Source: an uncultured Cryomorphaceae bacterium | GTDB taxonomy: Bacteria > Bacteroidota > Bacteroidia > Flavobacteriales > Schleiferiaceae | DNA: 64,000 nt | Direction of reading: 5' to 3' | Assembly (NCBI GenBank): GCA_937120475.1 | Contig: CAKZJV010000007.1 | Coordinates: 1,752,068 to 1,816,067 of the forward strand | Shown: positions 63,349-64,000 of the stretch, one piece after another | How positions within the stretch are numbered: the first letter of the stretch is position 1 | Layout: the number at the start of each line of letters is the position of its first letter | Notes under the pieces: generated by a model | What the model was told of the DNA's origin: nothing | What the model saw: the letters and a program-made list of their open reading frames with translations, nothing else | Databases searched by the model: none | Made by a program: the position numbers and the translations under genes

Positions 63349-64000
63349 TACGCTCTTCGCGGCTGAGGAATACCTGGGAAATATGAGCTACGTGATCGGC
63401 AATACGTTCCATTTCTGAAATAAGATCACTATAGTACATACCACTCTCCAGGCGGAAGCGGCCTTTTTCGATTTTCTTAATGTACTCGGCCCTCAGTTCA
63501 CGATATAGAATATTGATCTTCTCTTCTATGCGCTCTGCTTCCTGAAAATTCATTTTACCTTCATTGGCCTCGAGGTTACTGACCATTGTGTCCATAGCTT
63601 TGGCTACGAGGTTAGACAGGCGAAGAATACGATCACGGATTTCCTGGGTGAAGTAGGCTTTCTTCTTTTTACGGATCATCAGGTTGCGACTGATTTCCAG
63701 GTAAATGTCACCAATACGTTCCAGGTAATTGGCTACACTGAGCATACTACGTACCCGCGTACTGGCTTCAGAGCTCAAATCTCCTGCTGATGCCTTGGTG
63801 AGGTAGGTAGCTATTTCAATTTCCATGCGATCTGAAATATTCTCGTAGTGCTCCAGTTTCTCTACGTACAGTTTAAATTTCTTTTCCTCCATCTCCGTAA
63901 CCAACAAAGGCACATAGCGGTAGGCACTGCGCATTATACGGGCAAACTTGGCCAATTCCTTCCGTGCTTCAACTATGGACAACTCCGGTGTGGACATAAG
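63326..64000 (-). CDS. C-terminal PhoU-like part of a Na/Pi cotransporter family protein, 5' end cut by window edge
   Basis: About 225 residues are visible. The frame stays open past the edge (codon before the first Met is CTT, Leu), so the ATG at 63997 is internal. The visible part is an all-helical PhoU-type domain: ISDRMEIEIATYLTKAS, SVANYLERIGDIYLEIS, ISEMERIADHVAHIS. In Bacteroidota this domain is the cytosolic tail of NptA-type Na/Pi cotransporters, which is the most likely identity. A free-standing PhoU is less likely because of the lead-in ELSIVEARKELAKFARIM. Confidence 0.8.
   Translation of the reverse strand, partial: LMSTPELSIVEARKELAKFARIMRSAYRYVPLLVTEMEEKKFKLYVEKLEHYENISDRMEIEIATYLTKASAGDLSSEASTRVRSMLSVANYLERIGDIYLEISRNLMIRKKKKAYFTQEIRDRILRLSNLVAKAMDTMVSNLEANEGKMNFQEAERIEEKINILYRELRAEYIKKIEKGRFRLESGMYYSDLISEMERIADHVAHISQVFLSREERINAQEQE

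Noticed and set aside
1-64000. CRISPR arrays, insertion sequences, prophage or defence islands
   Set aside because: No regularly spaced direct repeats, transposase, integrase, Cas or typical defence domains were found; gene content is housekeeping and envelope functions.

Overview
The window is a gene-dense stretch of chromosome from a member of the Bacteroidota, most likely the order Flavobacteriales (inference). The evidence is a T9SS C-terminal sorting domain, many secreted proteins and SPII lipoproteins, a DUF2723/GT117 glycosyltransferase, a DUF4296 lipoprotein next to dihydroorotase, a malic enzyme fused to a phosphotransacetylase-like domain, a fused DAHP synthase/chorismate mutase, and promoters of the Bacteroidota type (TTTG, about 17-23 bp, then TAnnTTTG). 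Shine-Dalgarno sequences are mostly absent and several genes need TTG or GTG starts. I see no phage, transposase, CRISPR array or rRNA. One tRNA is present (Gln, TTG).

Layout. 1-15.5 kb: a truncated secreted alpha/beta hydrolase, gamma-carbonic anhydrase, Nfu-type Fe-S protein, fatty acid desaturase, pgi followed 3 bp later by a large hybrid histidine kinase, a coiled-coil lipoprotein, two small membrane proteins, hflX, malic enzyme, tandem Usp protein, and DAHP synthase/chorismate mutase. 15.5-26 kb: a small secreted Cys peptide, recJ, then a long minus-strand block (M23 peptidase, tryptophan 2,3-dioxygenase, DUF3108 protein, small membrane protein, leuS, sorbosone-dehydrogenase-like lipoprotein). 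26-33.2 kb: a lipoprotein/beta-barrel pair, a 10-Cys secreted protein with its own promoter and terminator, tRNA-Gln, GT117 glycosyltransferase, and a polysaccharide deacetylase. 33.2-44.4 kb: thioredoxin and rhodanese, two metallopeptidases (M13, M61), a MacB-type ABC transporter, a small exported protein, and a divergent sigma-54 response regulator/histidine kinase pair. 44.4-54.5 kb: a T9SS cargo protein, an mrp-nfu-korA-korB operon, an outer-membrane protein, a cyclase-family hydrolase, hemW and a histidine kinase. 54.6-64 kb: polyprenol-phosphate mannosyltransferase-like GT2, pyrC, DUF4296 lipoprotein, an SDR epimerase, tyrS, an ECF sigma/anti-sigma pair, an SH3-like secreted protein, a LuxE-like acyl-protein synthetase, a lipoprotein, and the C-terminal part of a Na/Pi cotransporter running off the right edge.

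Most interesting signals. (1) The 41.58-41.74 kb intergenic region looks like a complete bacterial-enhancer switch. Two TGTTC/GAACA palindromes lie 22 bp apart, about 90 and 110 bp upstream of the expected start of a well-formed -24/-12 sigma-54 promoter that drives a small exported protein. The nearer palindrome to the regulator gene also sits between the -33 and -7 boxes of the regulator's own promoter. (2) A 10-bp perfect inverted repeat with two internal hairpins lies in front of the ABC operon. (3) Substituted active-site or metal-site residues appear in TyrRS (HIGH becomes GVGN), an M23 peptidase (HxH becomes HVC) and dihydroorotase (HxH becomes QVH). (4) Fe-S delivery genes (mrp, nfu) are tightly linked to a 2-oxoacid:ferredoxin oxidoreductase. 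(5) GT117 and a polyprenol-phosphate-mannose synthase-like gene occur in the same window. No region looks like a foreign defence or mobile island.
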